Shown: positions 17,418 to 24,325 of the stretch, piece by piece
Position numbering within the stretch: position 1 is the first letter of the stretch
How the letters are laid out: each line of letters opens with the position of its first letter
From: Methylobacillus caricis
GTDB lineage: Bacteria > Pseudomonadota > Gammaproteobacteria > Burkholderiales > Methylophilaceae
Assembly (NCBI RefSeq): GCF_020532705.1
Contig: NZ_JAJAVD010000004.1
Span: forward strand, 496,001 to 560,000
Direction: 5' to 3'
DNA: 64,000 nt
Made by a program: the position numbers and the translations under genes
The notes under the pieces: model-generated
What the model saw: only the letters and a program-made list of their open reading frames with translations
What the model was told of the DNA's origin: nothing
Databases searched by the model: none

Positions 17418-18050
17418 TTACAAAGAAAAGGTCCCGTAAAGATGAAGATCAAGATAAGATTTTGGCAACCAGGCATAACCTCCGACTCCCCAAGCGTCTC
17501 CCCAAGAGTTCCTAACTTTAAAATACAACTCCGTTGAATCTTTATGCTTCCCTAACCCAGTCACCACTAGCGCATGATACTCCCCAGGTAAAACATTACT
17601 TTCAAATTCAACTAAATTATCAACAGGGTAATAAAGGGATGTAGTAACGGCAACAGCGATGCCTACAATGTTACCTTTTTCGATAGTACTTATTACTTCA
17701 TCCATTCCAAGATCAATATTATTGAACTTTACTTTATAAAATGGTTGCAAATTTGAAGGAGGAGGCGTTTTTGGAGCATACAGGTCATTAATATTATAAG
17801 GGTGTAAGGATTCATGAGGTTGCCCAAAAGTCTCAACTGCATGAGTTACAGTCGATACCATAAATCCCTCGCCATTCCAATTAGGTGTTAAATTCGCTGC
17901 ATGATGAGCTAAATATTCAACACTAAGCTCTCCTGTGACGTTGGCATAAGAATTTATATCCGAAACTACAAACACCAAGCAAGTCGGACGACAACCCTGA
18001 TTTCTTACAGCACCCAACGCTGCAGAATTATCAATACTAACCTCAATCAT
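17418..18050 (-). CDS. Papain-family (C1) cysteine peptidase
   Basis: This 210-residue protein, about the size of a mature papain domain without propeptide or signal peptide, carries the full catalytic set: Gln18 (oxyanion hole) and Cys24 in NQGCRPTCLVF, His159 in GEYHALVVTG and Asn181 in VRNSWGDAWGVGGYAWL. It should be a cytoplasmic protease made active unless inhibited. The preceding gene ends 3 bp upstream and encodes a chagasin-like domain, the known inhibitor fold for this enzyme class. This suggests a protease kept in check by its neighbour. Confidence 0.82.
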   Translation of the reverse strand: MIEVSIDNSAALGAVRNQGCRPTCLVFVVSDINSYANVTGELSVEYLAHHAANLTPNWNGEGFMVSTVTHAVETFGQPHESLHPYNINDLYAPKTPPPSNLQPFYKVKFNNIDLGMDEVISTIEKGNIVGIAVAVTTSLYYPVDNLVEFESNVLPGEYHALVVTGLGKHKDSTELYFKVRNSWGDAWGVGGYAWLPKSYLDLHLYGTFSL

Positions 18051-18053
18051 TAC

Positions 18054-19115
18054 TTACCTCTTCAATGAAGCAAAGCGCTTCTCTTTTTCTTGTGTTGAGA
18101 GCCCAGCTTTCACTTGCTCAAACTCAGTGAAGAAATTTAACCGGTTAATATCGGACTCTGAAACCCACGAACGCTCTTCATTTAAAGATATCTCATTCCG
18201 AAAATTCAAAGACTCAGGATGCTCAAAGTCGTCATTATCATCTGCTTGCATTAGAGCATGCTCAAGTCTATATTTAAGTGTTGGGTTACCACCAATCATT
18301 AAATTACTTAATCCAATTTTTTCCTTATTTGATTTAGCTGGCTCTGTTATAGGATCCAAGCGAAAACCTTCAGAACGCAACTCATCTATAGTCCACAAAT
18401 ACCCAGAACTTGAATGATTCGGCAATTCGAAAATGAATTTATCGCCAACTACAGGTTGTAAGACTTGATTTTTATCATTATGGTCAAGAAGCCATACATC
18501 ATTCAATCCCAAGGAATATTTAATCCCATCCAAAGTAGCTTCTTTAATTCTCTTTGGTTGAGTAGCTAATAATACTTTTCTAGTTTCAATACTTATTAAG
18601 TTCAAGTTAGATAAAGACCAAATCATCGCAGTAAAGCTAATTCCTAAACGCAATGATAATTGGTAGACAATGGCAGGGAGGGTAAGATGTGATAAAGTCC
18701 AGCCTCTTTGATTCATAACTGATGCCACCAACCATTTAGGTGCCAAGAGAGCATAAGCAAAATAGTTTGCCTCTTGCTCAACTATTTCTGCTTTTACTCC
18801 GTAATCAATCGTTTCATCAGCAGTACTTTCGTGATTGAGGAAAAAATGTCCCAACTCATGAGCACAAGTCATATGAATAAGACCTTTTGGTCTATCCACA
18901 TTAACAATAATGCCAACAGCATTATCCTCCCGCAAAAACCCCCCCAATAACTTTTCTAAAGGTCGATACATGAGCGTAACATTTTCAGCAGCAGCAATTA
19001 AGGCTGGATCTATTCTAGTATAGCCATCCTCTTTAACACGGGCTTTCAGATTGTGATCCATGATAACTTCTGAAGCTTTTTTTGCTGCATTAAGAACTTG
19101 ACCATGCTTTGCCAT
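18054..19115 (-). CDS. ImmA/IrrE metallopeptidase fused to a chagasin-like inhibitor domain
   Basis: This 353-residue, two-part protein has an ImmA/IrrE-type zinc peptidase at residues ~40-180, with HELGH at 86-90 and a downstream EQEANYFAYALL helix. Such peptidases cleave or displace a partner XRE repressor, and the XRE gene lies immediately upstream. Residues ~220-315 resemble chagasin (inhibitor family I42): GDKFIFELP, then NHSSSGYLW (233-241; the family loop is NPTTGY-W). Chagasins inhibit papain-type peptidases, which the next gene encodes. Start follows AAGGATAAGC. The fusion is unusual. Confidence 0.78.
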   Translation of the reverse strand: MAKHGQVLNAAKKASEVIMDHNLKARVKEDGYTRIDPALIAAAENVTLMYRPLEKLLGGFLREDNAVGIIVNVDRPKGLIHMTCAHELGHFFLNHESTADETIDYGVKAEIVEQEANYFAYALLAPKWLVASVMNQRGWTLSHLTLPAIVYQLSLRLGISFTAMIWSLSNLNLISIETRKVLLATQPKRIKEATLDGIKYSLGLNDVWLLDHNDKNQVLQPVVGDKFIFELPNHSSSGYLWTIDELRSEGFRLDPITEPAKSNKEKIGLSNLMIGGNPTLKYRLEHALMQADDNDDFEHPESLNFRNEISLNEERSWVSESDINRLNFFTEFEQVKAGLSTQEKEKRFASLKR

Positions 19116-19129
19116 GCTTATCCTTATTA

Positions 19130-19483
19130 TTATTTCCCAGGTGAATTTCTTAAGAATCTGGCAAATCGCTCCAGCTCCTTCAAATCATTTTCCGCCATTC
19201 CTTGAGTTGCTCGAGCTAGAAAAGCCACCCTATCATCTTCAAACTCCACTTCCCCATTAAGAAAATATTGAATGGTGCGTCCATAAAGCGTACTTAACTT
19301 ATCTAGTTCGATTGCTTCAACTTTTCTTGACCCAGATTCAATATTAGAGATTGCCGGCCTAGTAACACCCAATACTCCAGCTACCTCTTCTTGAGATAAA
19401 CCACAATATTCGCGTGACTCTTTGAGCCGCTGAGCAAGCAATCTTCGCTGTTCATCATTATCAACATACGAGTTGGTGTTCAT
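19130..19483 (-). CDS. XRE-family repressor of the peptidase operon
   Basis: This 117-residue protein has an HTH at about residues 16-70 (LAQRLKESREYCGLSQEEVAGVLGVTRPAISNIESG), followed by a helical tail. The start at 19483 overlaps the upstream stop as ATGA, so it is translationally coupled to the carrier-like gene. Paired with the ImmA/IrrE peptidase 14 bp downstream, it fits the ImmR/ImmA switch of mobile elements. The palindrome ATACACATTATGTAT in the operon promoter is its likely operator. Confidence 0.85.
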   Translation of the reverse strand: MNTNSYVDNDEQRRLLAQRLKESREYCGLSQEEVAGVLGVTRPAISNIESGSRKVEAIELDKLSTLYGRTIQYFLNGEVEFEDDRVAFLARATQGMAENDLKELERFARFLRNSPGK

Positions 19484-19749
19484 TTTCCAGCCATCCACTC
19501 AACAACTTTGGTGGTCAGCTTGTCAATGAATTCTTCTTTCGTTCTATACCCACCTGGCTGAATAACGGTATTAGGCACTTTTTTATCCAGAAGTCTATCC
19601 AGCGTTGCAAGCACATCGACAGCTGTCATAGATTCAATACCATCGACCAGATCATCAACGCTAGTAATACCCCCCGGCCCTAAAGGGATTGCCCGCTCAT
19701 CCCAGAAGTCTTCTAATTCACTTTTTATTCTAGTCTCAATATCTGACAT
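19480..19749 (-). CDS. Acyl-carrier-like small protein
   Basis: This 89-residue acidic protein starts at ATG 19749 behind GGGAG. It has the helix pattern and key stretch of acyl or peptidyl carrier proteins: DGIESMTAVDVLATLDRLL at residues 36-54, with Ser40 where the phosphopantetheine-bearing Ser of (L)G-x-DS-(L/M) lies. A VPNTV turn and YRTKEEFIDKL as the last helix follow. The Asp before Ser is replaced by Glu. A carrier protein at the head of an XRE/ImmA/papain/TS operon is unexpected. The assignment rests on pattern only; an unmodified ACP-like fold used as a sensor or toxin target is possible. Confidence 0.5.
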   Translation of the reverse strand: MSDIETRIKSELEDFWDERAIPLGPGGITSVDDLVDGIESMTAVDVLATLDRLLDKKVPNTVIQPGGYRTKEEFIDKLTTKVVEWMAGK

Positions 19750-19777
19750 GCAATTTCTCCCTAACCTATGTACGAAA

Positions 19778-19806
19778 ATCATACACATTATGTATTATTT
19801 TTACAA
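19778..19806 (-). promoter_or_regulatory. Promoter and operator of the carrier-XRE-ImmA/chagasin-papain-TS operon
   Basis: Read on the minus strand: -35 TTGTAA (19806-19801), a 17-bp spacer and -10 TATGAT (19783-19778). The partial palindrome ATACACATTATGTAT (19781-19795) overlaps the -10 and spacer, a typical position for an XRE repressor operator. Confidence 0.65.
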
Positions 19807-19919
19807 CCAATAATTTCACTTACGTTTCATTCTGTCATTTACCTATCACCTATTTTCGATAGATTGGAAAATCCAAGGCAATTAATCGTATACTTTTCCA
19901 ACGTTTAAGGATTTTGCCT

Positions 19920-20384
19920 ATGGCTCACTCTCCAGACTTTCTTGCATTTCACAAATCCATAACAACAGAGTTGTATGCAATCGAGAATAGGATACGAAAC
20001 CTTGTCTTCCATTGGCCTTCAGACGGTGAATCGAAAGAAGCAGCATTAAGAAACGTTCTACGTCGCCATTTACCTTCATCAGTGGCGGGCGCAGGGCGGA
20101 TATCAGGGGGCGGAAGATGCAGTAAGAAATGCTTTGATGCAAGAGTATTTCACCACGGCTCAAAAAGACTGGCGTGGCATCCATCTTATGACTATCCATA
20201 AATCCAAGGTAAAGAATTTCATGAAGTCATCATCTACGATGGCATGTTCAAATCTATTGCCAGGGCTCCTCAATATCCAAGGGCCTACAATCAGGATCTT
20301 TTAGCTTTGCGGGTGGGTGTTACTAGGGCAATGCGACACGCTACAATCGTTACGCCATTCGATAAGCCGTGTCCTTTCCCGTAA
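19920..20384 (+). pseudogene. Remnant: DUF6602-like start fused by deletion to a UvrD-like helicase tail
   Basis: Residues from 19920 (MAHSPDFLAFHKS...RRHLPSS) look like the start of a DUF6602-type protein. From about 20085, in another frame, the sequence reads as the end of a UvrD/PcrA-like helicase: GGYQGAEDAVRNAL, then WRGIHLMTIHKSK, a -1 frameshift near 20210, then GKEFHEVIIYDG and LLALRVGVTRAMRHATIV, with a stop at 20382. The canonical UvrD motifs LMTIHKSKGxEF and YVGLTRA are clearly recognisable. An internal deletion appears to have removed the middle of two genes. It is probably a decayed nuclease-helicase defence locus. Confidence 0.7.
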
Positions 20385-20399
20385 GTAACTGCTGTTTAA

Positions 20400-21161
20400 T
20401 TAAGCGTAAGAACCCTCAAGCGCCTGCCTCAGTACTTTTGTCACCAGAGCCCGCCCTTGCGGTGTCGCCATAAGTTTAATTGGTGCAACCCCACCAAGAG
20501 TCGGAAGTGGTTCACTTAGCCAATTTCGGAGCCATTTCCCAGAGTCAAACCCATTTGCGATTGCCTCGGGATGCGAGTCCTTAACCGCTTGGTAAACCAT
20601 ATTAATTAAATGAGCGTCCTCAATCATCACCCATGGCAGCAACCGAGCAATGTTCTGAGCATCTGCTAGTGCTCTGTGGTGAGTCCCCTCCAGCTCGAGA
20701 CCAGCTATCTGCAGAGCAGTGGTCATGCCAACCTGTTTAATACTCCGTGCTTTGGCAAATGAGCCTTTGAGATTGACATGAGGTAGATCTGCTAAAGGAT
20801 TTTCGGTACCGTACCGAACGCACTCGCGTTCAATCTGTCGACGATCATAGGCGCCCCAGCTTCCCCAACATTCGCCGGTGTAACGCCGGGAAAATTCTAA
20901 CAACTCCGCAGCGACTGCGGGCCAGTATGGTGCCGCATCAATACTGTCTTGCTCAATATGAGTGAGTGATCGGCAAAAGGATGTCAGCTTAGGTCGCTCC
21001 AGTGGCTTTACGAAGCGCTGAAAGGTTTCGATGGTTTCACCATTGGGCTTTGCCCATACTGCACCCACCTCGATGATTTCCATCTGCTCCGGCGGAATTG
21101 TGCCTTGATCACAGCATGTGGCCTCAAGATCAATAACAAGAATTGGGGTAGTCAAAAGCAA
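20400..21161 (-). CDS. ERI-1-like DEDDh 3'-5' exonuclease
   Basis: This 253-residue protein, apparently starting at a TTG (21161) behind GGAAAA, shows exonuclease motifs: ExoI IDLEATC, ExoII in the CWGSWGAYDRRQ region and ExoIII HRALADAQNIARLL. Its variant (DLEATC, WGAYDRRQ) is that of ERI-1-like RNA/DNA exonucleases. The C-terminal ~70 residues are not assigned. It is the last gene of the leftward exonuclease operon, about 60 bp after the Rv2179c-like exonuclease. Confidence 0.82.
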   Translation of the reverse strand: MLLTTPILVIDLEATCCDQGTIPPEQMEIIEVGAVWAKPNGETIETFQRFVKPLERPKLTSFCRSLTHIEQDSIDAAPYWPAVAAELLEFSRRYTGECWGSWGAYDRRQIERECVRYGTENPLADLPHVNLKGSFAKARSIKQVGMTTALQIAGLELEGTHHRALADAQNIARLLPWVMIEDAHLINMVYQAVKDSHPEAIANGFDSGKWLRNWLSEPLPTLGGVAPIKLMATPQGRALVTKVLRQALEGSYA

Positions 21162-21218
21162 GTTTTCCTATTTATCTCATGTATATTAGATGGCAAGTAG
21201 TTCCATCTAGGACTGCTT

Positions 21219-21791
21219 TCACTCAGCACTTTCTGCCAACCACACTTCGCGATTCACCCTGGCATCATCCAGTGCATGATGCCTCCTGAAATGCTGCGTT
21301 GCATACATCTGTTCCACATGCCTGGAGTGCCTAGAAAGTGATGCTTCTTCCGTTGGAAGACATGATCTAGGTGTATGGGATAGGAGGTCGGGCCAAACAT
21401 GCTCATGAAATAGCTCAACTACAAAATGCCAGTCAAATGAAGGGGCATCTGACCATAGCTCGGCATGCTTTCCGGCCTGCTCAAGCCATTGAGTTAATAA
21501 GTCTCTACATTGCGTTGCACTCACTCGCGCATAGATAGCGGTGAAGTCCAGTACCTCGGGTAATTCAGAAGCGTCCAGGAAAGGAAGCACACCCACTCGA
21601 ACAAAATCACTGCATTGCTTAAGTGTGTAAGTGTCTGTCAGCTCAGCATAGAAGGTGCGCCTCCCGTCTTCTGTTATCAATCCAATACTGATGAGGGCTG
21701 GATCCTGAGCAATACCCAGCAGGTCAGTAAACTCTGTATCAAAAAACACCTTGGTTGATAGGGATTGATCACCACTACTATGCTTAGTCAC
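21219..21791 (-). CDS. Rv2179c-like DEDDh 3'-5' exoribonuclease
   Basis: This 190-residue protein starts at a GTG (21791) with GGTGGAG eight bases upstream; the open frame continues upstream but overlaps the preceding gene. ExoI is VFFDTEFTDL, the SIGLITEDGR strand follows, and ExoIII is HHALDDARVNREVW. The pattern FFDTEFtDl...liSIGlv matches the Rv2179c-like exoribonuclease branch of the DnaQ fold. It probably degrades RNA from the 3' end. Together with the adjacent ERI-1-like protein it gives this operon two exonucleases. Confidence 0.75.
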   Translation of the reverse strand: MTKHSSGDQSLSTKVFFDTEFTDLLGIAQDPALISIGLITEDGRRTFYAELTDTYTLKQCSDFVRVGVLPFLDASELPEVLDFTAIYARVSATQCRDLLTQWLEQAGKHAELWSDAPSFDWHFVVELFHEHVWPDLLSHTPRSCLPTEEASLSRHSRHVEQMYATQHFRRHHALDDARVNREVWLAESAE

Positions 21792-21819
21792 TTTGCTTAC
21801 TCCACCTGAGCCATACCAT

Positions 21820-22266
21820 TTAGTAAAAGAAATAGGGGACGCCGAAGCCGCTCCCCAGCCCATCGCGATGAAGAATGGCGCAAACATTGATGAGCAACTG
21901 ACTATCAGGCTCGCCTGTTACAAAATCCTCCACCCAGTACAAAGAACCAGATGCAGTAAAGACCATCCGTGTTTTTGGATCAAACCCTTCTATACGCGAA
22001 GTGTGCCAAGTGATGGTACGACCTCGCTCGTCCATAAAGCCCACAAGATATAAAGCCTCCTGCTGCAAGGCAGGAAAGATGCGTTTATAAATAAAGGCAC
22101 CCCGCAACGCTCCTCTGTAAAAATCACCAGGTATTTGCTTTTGCATTTTTGCTAAATCCTGCTCAGTCGCATACTCAAGCTGCATTTGCTCACGGTTATT
22201 CCTAACTATGTCATCCAGAGTTTTTGGAATGATGTTTTGCAGTGACTCTACTTTGTCATTAAGCAT
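21820..22266 (-). CDS. Hypothetical protein of the exonuclease operon
   Basis: I do not recognise this 148-residue protein. It lacks a signal peptide and membrane segments. It begins with a helical stretch (KVESLQNIIPKTLDDIVRNNREQ), and the rest is mixed beta with KTRMVFTASGSLYWVEDFVTGEP. Its ATG overlaps the stop of the 58-residue gene upstream (ATGCTTAA), and its stop lies 28 bp before the exonuclease GTG, so it belongs to the same transcript. Found only as context for the exonucleases; function unknown. Confidence 0.6.
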   Translation of the reverse strand: MLNDKVESLQNIIPKTLDDIVRNNREQMQLEYATEQDLAKMQKQIPGDFYRGALRGAFIYKRIFPALQQEALYLVGFMDERGRTITWHTSRIEGFDPKTRMVFTASGSLYWVEDFVTGEPDSQLLINVCAILHRDGLGSGFGVPYFFY

Positions 22267-22435
22267 TTCGGATCTCCTTGAAATCAGGCCAATCAGATGA
22301 ACGAATGCACACTAGACGGACGTGTTTCAGCACCGGCGCTAGCGGCGCAATAACAACGTGGGTGTTGATATCAACGTCTTTGACTTGAACTTGAAATTGC
22401 TCTGGGCGAGCAATGGATGATTTGCTGATTACCAT
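22259..22435 (-). CDS. Small 58-residue protein, first gene of the exonuclease operon
   Basis: ATG at 22435 is preceded by AAGGAG with 5-base spacing, and the frame runs to TAA at 22259, overlapping the next start by 8 bases. The protein (MVISKSSIARPEQ...EIRNA) is short, soluble and not recognised. The strong ribosome site and tight coupling support it as a real gene despite its size. Function unknown. Confidence 0.55.
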   Translation of the reverse strand: MVISKSSIARPEQFQVQVKDVDINTHVVIAPLAPVLKHVRLVCIRSSDWPDFKEIRNA

Positions 22436-22609
22436 GACGACTCCTTATGGTCGCCATGACTGACGACCTAGTGTTGAATTAAGGAATTACGCACAGGAGG
22501 TATTCGTCGGCCGGTTGAGCCGATGCGTCTTAGGAACAAACTGAAGTGTTTGCGGAGAAATTGCATGGAAGAATTATGAACACAAATAAATACCACTGTC
22601 AAATCAATT
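22436..22609. other. Upstream region of the exonuclease operon
   Basis: AT-rich from about 22560, with no convincing ORF. The leftward promoter of the exonuclease operon must lie here or in the end region, but no clear -35/-10 pair was fixed. Confidence 0.4.
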
Positions 22610-22834
22610 ATTTAACGTGAAATTATGTAATATCATATACGCAATTTCATTGTTACATGACCCGATTCTAGGTCCTGCTGATGAGATTACTACTTAGGTA
22701 TTTATGCTCTTCAGAGTAAAAGATACAAATATTTAAACTCATGCATGGATTTTCATTTACTTTCTTCAAAGTAAAAATAATATATGTGATTGTTTTTATT
22801 TATTTTTCAATTTACGCTTTTGGATGTAAGCACA
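22610..22834. repeat. Distal transposon end: four spaced TnsB-type sites
   Basis: Units inverted relative to those at the tnsA end lie at about 22610-22631 (ATTTAACGTGAAATTATGTAA), 22700-22721 (ATTTATGCTCTTCAGAGTAA), 22755-22778 (ATTTACTTTCTTCAAAGTAA) and the terminal ~25 bp ending GCACA (to 22834). Each begins ATTTA; the second and third match each other best. Wide spacing corresponds to the left end of Tn7. Confidence 0.65.
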
Positions 22835-22839
22835 TTTAA
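22835..22839. repeat. Target-site duplication TTTAA, distal side
   Basis: Second copy of the TTTAA found at 7358-7362, immediately after the GCACA end. Host sequence resumes here. Confidence 0.85.
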
Positions 22840-22891
22840 TCTTGCATTGAGGCATAAGTTGAATTAAGTAGGTGCTCGTTTAAAAACTAAC

Positions 22892-22926
22892 AAAAAGCCC
22901 ATACTGATATATGGGCTTTCTTTTTG
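22892..22926. terminator. Bidirectional terminator in host DNA
   Basis: AAAGCCCATA / TATGGGCTTT stem flanked by A and T runs. It lies downstream of the ArsR gene (minus strand) and could also have ended the unit upstream before insertion. Confidence 0.75.
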
Positions 22927-22979
22927 CATTGGGTTTTAGAACATCAAGGTGTCAGCAGGCCTGGCTCAGAAAAGACCTA

Positions 22980-23294
22980 TTAATGGCCATAGAGGTCAAG
23001 GATCAATTCCAATAGTCCAGGAAACTTCTCATTGATTTCTTCGGCCCGGACGATATTGCGGTTTTCCACGCCTAGTTTTGCCGTCCGAATCAATCCAGCC
23101 TCTCTCAATACCCGGAAGTGATGCGACAAAGTGGATTTGGCCATGTTGGGGCAGGGAGCAGCTTCTGAACAGGACAAACAGCCTTCCACATTCATCAGGC
23201 TTCTCATGATTCTCAGGCGCATAGGGTCGGCAAGAGCCCCGAGCATGCCTTCCAAGGTGATGTCTTCTTTAGCGGGATGTACAAATTGAACCAT
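22980..23294 (-). CDS. ArsR-family transcriptional regulator
   Basis: This 104-residue protein has a winged-helix fold typical of ArsR/SmtB: LADPMRLRIMRSL, then the recognition helix KSTLSHHFRVLREAGLI (about 53-70). A cysteine-rich insert (Cys39, Cys42, Cys48 in EGCLSCSEAAPCPN) precedes the recognition helix and could sense metal or redox state. It is divergent from the SDR gene, with a 12-bp-arm inverted repeat between them, so it probably represses the SDR and itself. Confidence 0.85.
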   Translation of the reverse strand: MVQFVHPAKEDITLEGMLGALADPMRLRIMRSLMNVEGCLSCSEAAPCPNMAKSTLSHHFRVLREAGLIRTAKLGVENRNIVRAEEINEKFPGLLELILDLYGH

Positions 23295-23327
23295 GAAGGG
23301 ATTCTAACATTTCAGTTGACTTGGTTC

Positions 23328-23360
23328 AATTGTTCAATAACAATGAACTATTGAACAATT
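23328..23360. promoter_or_regulatory. Inverted repeat between ArsR and SDR genes
   Basis: AATTGTTCAATA (23328-23339), 9-bp spacer and TATTGAACAATT (23349-23360) form a perfect dyad. ATTGAAC/GTTCAAT half-sites are expected for an ArsR-type dimer. Confidence 0.7.
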
Positions 23361-23393
23361 CACGTCCAACCCTCAATTTATGGAGAGCAAAAA

Positions 23394-24146
23394 ATGAGTA
23401 AACGATTAGAAAACAAGGTTGCAGTTGTGACAGGCGCATCAAAAGGCATCGGCGCCGGTATTGCGAAAGCATTGGCCGCCGAAGGTGCATCGGTGATCGT
23501 CAATTACGCTTCCAGCAAAGAGGGGGCGGATAAGGTGGTAGCGGAAATCATTAACCAGGGCGGAAAGGCTGTTGCGGTTCAAGGAGATGTTTCCAAGCAA
23601 GCTGATATCACCCATTTATTTGCACAAACTAAATCGATTTACGGTCAATTGGATATCTTGGTCAACAATGCCGGTGTGTTTGACTTTGCCCCGCTGGAAC
23701 AGATCAATGAAGACCATTTCCATAAGCAGTTCAACTTGAATGTACTGGGCTTGCTGCTCTCTACCAAAGAAGCGTTGACTTTGTTCAATGAGACAGGCGC
23801 TAGTGTCATCAACATCAGCTCTGCCGTGACCACCCTGACGCCACCTAACTCTGCTGTATATACCGCCACCAAGGGTGCGGTGGATGCATTGACGGGCGTA
23901 TTGGCAAAAGAACTTGGTGCGCGGAAAATCCGGGTAAATGCGATTAACCCCGGCTTGATTGCCACTGAAGGTGCCCATGCCGGTGGATTTACAGAAGGTG
24001 ATATGAAGAATTGGGTTGAAACGACTGCTCCCTTAGGGCGTATTGGGCAAGTGGATGATATTGCGCCTACGGCCGTTTATTTGGCATCGGAAGATTCCAA
24101 ATATGTTACTGGCGAAATAATCAATGTGGCAGGCGGTATCAGATAG
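23394..24146 (+). CDS. Short-chain dehydrogenase/reductase (3-oxoacyl-ACP-reductase-like)
   Basis: This 250-residue classical SDR has nucleotide-binding TGASKGIGAGIAKAL (about 14-28), NNAGV (about 90), catalytic Ser in NISSAV (about 141) and YTATKGAV (Tyr ~155, Lys ~159). The end, YVTGEIINVAGG, is typical of FabG-like glucose/3-oxoacyl reductases. NADP preference and substrate cannot be read. It starts behind GGAGAGC and is under the divergent ArsR regulator with the intervening dyad. Confidence 0.9.
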   Translation: MSKRLENKVAVVTGASKGIGAGIAKALAAEGASVIVNYASSKEGADKVVAEIINQGGKAVAVQGDVSKQADITHLFAQTKSIYGQLDILVNNAGVFDFAPLEQINEDHFHKQFNLNVLGLLLSTKEALTLFNETGASVINISSAVTTLTPPNSAVYTATKGAVDALTGVLAKELGARKIRVNAINPGLIATEGAHAGGFTEGDMKNWVETTAPLGRIGQVDDIAPTAVYLASEDSKYVTGEIINVAGGIR

Positions 24147-24235
24147 ATCTTACGCTAAATAATGGAGGAGGCTGAGCCAATGGATTTGCTTGAATAGAGG
24201 CTAAAGTAGTTAACCTTGCATTACCAATGCGAAAC

Positions 24236-24262
24236 AAAAAGCCTGCAATTGCAGGCTTTTTT
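24236..24262 (+). terminator. Terminator after the SDR gene
   Basis: AAAAAGCCTGC / GCAGGCTTTTT stem with AATT loop, flanked by A and T runs, so it may also serve the convergent TonB receptor gene. Confidence 0.85.
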
Positions 24263-24325
24263 ATGGATTAAATTTTCTTAGATGGAAGCTTTTTTAGATG
24301 CTCCTACTTATCTCACCATCCACCC

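Larger units (their letters stand above)
7363..22834 (+). mobile_element. Complete Tn7-like transposon inserted downstream of nrdJb
   Basis: The 15,472-bp element is bounded by TGTGC...GCACA ends. The outer 27 bases of the two ends match at about 19 positions as inverted repeats, and a 5-bp TTTAA duplication flanks them. It encodes tnsA, tnsB, tnsC and tniQ/tnsD, then cargo from 12,971 to 22,435. Three abutting TnsB-type sites lie at the tnsA end and four spaced sites at the far end. This is the same asymmetry and orientation as Tn7 at glmS, where the tnsA end faces the target gene. No tnsE, no Cas genes and no CRISPR array are present, so targeting presumably depends on TniQ/TnsD. Confidence 0.92.

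Noticed and set aside
7356-22889. Alternative transposon ends (TGTTTAAT at 7356; CTAACA at 22889)
   Set aside because: Flanking 5-mers (GCTTT and AAAAG) do not match, while TGTGC/GCACA at 7363/22834 have an exact TTTAA duplication and better inverted repeats.
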